Source: Prorocentrum cordatum
Lineage: Eukaryota; Sar; Dinophyceae; Prorocentrales; Prorocentraceae
Assembly (NCBI GenBank): GCA_963575745.1
Contig: CAUYUJ010014616.1
Span: 398,097 to 462,096 of the forward strand
Direction: 5' to 3'
DNA length: 64,000 bases
The notes below the pieces were generated by a model. The model saw nothing but the letters and a program-made list of their open reading frames with translations, had not been told where the DNA came from and did not search any database. Positions 61,732 to 64,000 of the stretch are shown here, piece after piece. Each line of letters starts with the position of its first letter. Position 1 is the stretch's first letter. The translations under genes were made by a program, and so were the position numbers.

Positions 61732-64000
61732 ATGGATCCCGTTCGTAGGAGAGGACCTTGCGGCCATGTCAAACACGGGGAAATCCGTGGCATATTTCTT
61801 CCGCCCGCTGTGCGTAATGAAGAGCGGGTTGAAGTCCTTTTGGTCACATGTTTTCCACATTGTTGCAGATTCCACAATTGTTTCAAGGATGGACCTGGGA
61901 AGATGAAGCCCAGCTTGCTTCCTGAGTATAACCTGCGAGAAACAGTGTTCGGAAGTGCGCAGGACGCCATGAGTGGAGCGTTGGTTTCGGCCATTCGCGA
62001 TGCCTCTTCAAAGTTTCAGTGGGGCAAGAATGGGCACTATAAAATGAGGACCCACACTCCAATGCGCTTTACCTTCTGGAACTTCAACGACATTGTTGAT
62101 AACACATGCCAGCTGAACGGGGTTGGGAGTGGGCCAAAAAGACAGGATAACCCACTCGCGTTTGCAGGAAGCCTCAGATTCATGGTAGACGACGCCGTCA
62201 TGCTGATTGACGACGCGATGCGTCGTTCACCCGAGGGGGCGATTGAGGTAATGTATGTTGGTGGGGACCACATGTGCTGGCAGAATGATGAAGGTGGCGT
62301 TGACCCGATGTGGGACGATGTTGCCACCCTGTTTCGAGCCAGAATGAACCGTCGGATCGAACACTACAAAGCCATGGGAATGTTTCCTAGGATAATGATC
62401 CTTGATGGAGCGAGCCTTGACCAGCAGCTTAGGCATCGCCCAGGAGACGCCTTTCATTTTGGTGCCAGCCACCCGGACTACACATTGAACAATGGAGGGC
62501 AAATAGTGAGCGCGAGCGCTGGTGAATTGTATGCAGACTACTTGGCCAAAACGGCCAAGTTCGCCGTATTATTTTTCGGCCAACCTTCCGGCGGCTCAGC
62601 CGTCCGGGATGGCCGCATAACGTGCGCGACAAGAGAAGGCGGGCATGCCGAGCAGGAGGCGGATATTAATGATTTAGTCATGTACTGGCAGAACTGGGCT
62701 CCTGCCGCGGGCAATATACTTACGTCGATACTTAATGCCCGCCCATTTAGGGCAGTCTTGACCGATGATGATTTTCCAGCCGTCTCAGACGGATCTAGAG
62801 GTGGTGCAAGACACTCATATTACTCAGAGGCTTTTGTGAACTTCCTCAAGAGGGGAGTCGCATATAGTGACCTTTTCCCATGGATAGACGATGTCTACTT
62901 CTTGCCGCGCGGAGAAGCTTTCTGTCCGGAAATGCCGCCAAAGGGGAAGAGCCAAAGATCGGAGGATGAAGGCGTACAAAATGATGAGCACATGCGTACT
63001 GCACTCAACGAGCTAAACAAGGCAGCGCTGGCAACGGCACCGAGCGGCTTAGCCGTCTCGGTGAGTGGCTCGACGTCGGGCGACATAGCCGCCCCTGTCC
63101 ACGTCGCACCGTCGGCTGGTGCCGCTGCTTCAGGCGGAGACGCCGCGCCCGGCGGCTCAGCCGCTACGGGCTCTGGTTCTAGCGCGCGGACGGCTCGGTC
63201 GCCTCGCGGCCCCCCGTTGGCGCCGCCTTCTGATATCAAAGAAATAGAGCCGCCTGGAGAGGCGGCGGAAAGATGCATCCGCGATAAATGCCCGGAGGGG
63301 GGCGAAACCGAGCTCAGCGTCAGACACGAGTTCCCGAAGCGGCCGAAAGAAGGTAGCCCTGGAGACGAGGGGCCTTTTTGGCCACGTTGTCTTTCGCATC
63401 GGCACACAAAGAGATTGCCTTTCCGAAGCCCGCCGGGGGCAGATATCACTTATCAAAAGTTTCTTTGTCTATTCACGATTGCTGGCGGAAGCCTCCGTCG
63501 AGGCGCGATGCCGGGGAACGCCTGCCCGGGCGAGGAAGGCCGCGCTGCAGAGGTAGCGAAAGGGAAGAACCCTGCTAGAAGCCGGGAAGAAAAGATGGTT
63601 CAGAAAGCAGCGAACGGAGAAGCGTGGCTTGCTTTTCAACTGCTACAGAAGTCGACGGAAGTTCCGCCCGTGACACCGAGTTACATGGTTCCGAATTGGG
63701 CACGTTTCTTTAGGATCAAAGCCGACAGGTCAATAGCATACCCAACAGCCACTGTAGCTGATCGTCTAAATTGGGCTAAGCTAGCGGTGAAGACCCATAA
63801 GGTAGGCGTCGCCCATTGCGTAAAACTTTCGTTGCCTTTCTTCGTGACAGATGAAAAGATTGCGGAGGTCTTAGACCCATCCGCAGGCTGGACAAAGCAG
63901 TCCCACGGTACGTCGGTGACCGCCCTTCATGCAATATTGGAGGGTCATCAGTGGCTTCCTTCGGATCCCAAATACGGAGGACATGTCAAGGCGCACGCGG
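61732..64000 (+). CDS. long intact ORF of unknown function, runs off the window
   Basis: From ATG 61732 the frame is open for 756 codons to the window end without a stop; the preceding in-frame stop is TAA 61720-61722. Composition is normal. Residues about 10-70 hold Cys/His (CGHVKHG, CFPHCCRFHNC). Residues 80-290 form a compact domain (TPMRFTFWNFNDIVDNTCQL, RFMVDDAVMLIDDAMRRSPE, VMYVGGDHMCWQND, FPRIMILDGASLDQQL, GDAFHFGASHPDY). The GxxGD-like turn near 178 and D-x2-H at 239-242 faintly recall SGNH hydrolases, a weak guess. A Ser/Gly/Ala linker (425-500) separates a C-terminal domain (YMVPNWARFFRIKADRSIAY, AHCVKLSLPFFVTDEKIAEV). Hairpins sit in frame without breaking it. It is the only long undamaged gene here. 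Confidence 0.65.
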   Translation, partial: MDPVRRRGPCGHVKHGEIRGIFLPPAVRNEERVEVLLVTCFPHCCRFHNCFKDGPGKMKPSLLPEYNLRETVFGSAQDAMSGALVSAIRDASSKFQWGKNGHYKMRTHTPMRFTFWNFNDIVDNTCQLNGVGSGPKRQDNPLAFAGSLRFMVDDAVMLIDDAMRRSPEGAIEVMYVGGDHMCWQNDEGGVDPMWDDVATLFRARMNRRIEHYKAMGMFPRIMILDGASLDQQLRHRPGDAFHFGASHPDYTLNNGGQIVSASAGELYADYLAKTAKFAVLFFGQPSGGSAVRDGRITCATREGGHAEQEADINDLVMYWQNWAPAAGNILTSILNARPFRAVLTDDDFPAVSDGSRGGARHSYYSEAFVNFLKRGVAYSDLFPWIDDVYFLPRGEAFCPEMPPKGKSQRSEDEGVQNDEHMRTALNELNKAALATAPSGLAVSVSGSTSGDIAAPVHVAPSAGAAASGGDAAPGGSAATGSGSSARTARSPRGPPLAPPSDIKEIEPPGEAAERCIRDKCPEGGETELSVRHEFPKRPKEGSPGDEGPFWPRCLSHRHTKRLPFRSPPGADITYQKFLCLFTIAGGSLRRGAMPGNACPGEEGRAAEVAKGKNPARSREEKMVQKAANGEAWLAFQLLQKSTEVPPVTPSYMVPNWARFFRIKADRSIAYPTATVADRLNWAKLAVKTHKVGVAHCVKLSLPFFVTDEKIAEVLDPSAGWTKQSHGTSVTALHAILEGHQWLPSDPKYGGHVKAHA
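62586..62609 (+). repeat. mini-hairpin inside the intact ORF
   Basis: Arms TTCCGG/CCGGGA with one T-G pair, inner CGGC/GCCG, loop TCA, one extra T. Encodes SGGSAVR in frame. Confidence 0.8.
63038..63063 (+). repeat. mini-hairpin inside the intact ORF
   Basis: Arms CACCGAG/CTCGGTG (7 bp), inner CGGC/GCCG, loop TTA, one extra T. Encodes PSGLAVS in frame. Confidence 0.85.
63147..63171 (+). repeat. mini-hairpin inside the intact ORF
   Basis: Arms GCCCG/CGGGC, inner GCGGC/GCCGC, loop TCA, extra TA. A further imperfect one with loop ATA lies at 63078-63094. Confidence 0.85.

Noticed and set aside
63249-63266. Inverted repeat GCCGCCT/AGGCGGC as another mini-hairpin
   Set aside because: Four-base loop GGAG, no bulge and no arms; could be chance in GC-rich coding sequence, so not counted in the family.

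Overview
The window looks like nuclear DNA of a dinoflagellate. This is inferred from the sequence alone, with no database search: very GC-rich accessory DNA, dense simple repeats and satellites, recognisable genes all on the + strand, a decayed Ty1/copia retrotransposon with a C-terminal extension of a kind I associate with dinoflagellate elements, a cytosine-5 DNA methyltransferase, and GT-AG type introns filled with short tandem repeats. I saw no rRNA, tRNA, CRISPR array, complete LTR or spliced-leader sequence. Almost every protein-coding region is a mobile-element gene or an exon of a repeated gene family, and most carry frameshifts or stops.

Layout. 1-1.27 kb: 89-bp satellite array, then microsatellite and a 58-bp anchor sequence. 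1.7-2.1 kb: repeats built on the palindrome ATGGATCCAT. 2.1-10.9 kb: extremely GC-rich decayed Gag-protease-like polyprotein without reverse transcriptase. 10.9-18.2 kb: non-coding, with CTTGG-rich degenerate repeats, minisatellites and purine microsatellites. 18.3-30.3 kb: dispersed exons of what may be one transposon-like gene (decapeptide repeats, an HMG-box-like segment, an acidic/proline-rich tail with a Cys cluster), separated by intron-like simple-sequence DNA, a second inverted 90-bp satellite array and a helicase C-terminal remnant. 31-37.3 kb: a 2.4-kb unit in three tandem copies that begins with a diverged copy of the 3' end of that gene. 37.9-39.7 kb: cytosine methyltransferase in two phase-compatible exons. 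39.8-50.3 kb: mostly simple repeats and minisatellites, plus one badly decayed transposase-like gene at 46.8-48.7 kb. 50.4-59.7 kb: decayed copia element (CCCH-finger Gag, protease, integrase, RT, RNase H, then a methyltransferase-like tail) interrupted by a 73-bp tandem array. 59.9-64 kb: a two-part unknown gene, then a long intact ORF that leaves the window.

The most unusual signals are two. First, about 30 tiny hairpins lie in and between the reading frames of 50.6-63.2 kb. They share one design (arms, a 4-5 bp inner stem, a three-base loop usually ending in A, and in most copies a single extra base on the 3' side only) while the paired bases change in a compensated way. Second, some 25-30 short tandem arrays at 17.5-42.3 kb almost all have a 7-bp unit containing TA, but each locus has its own heptamer.
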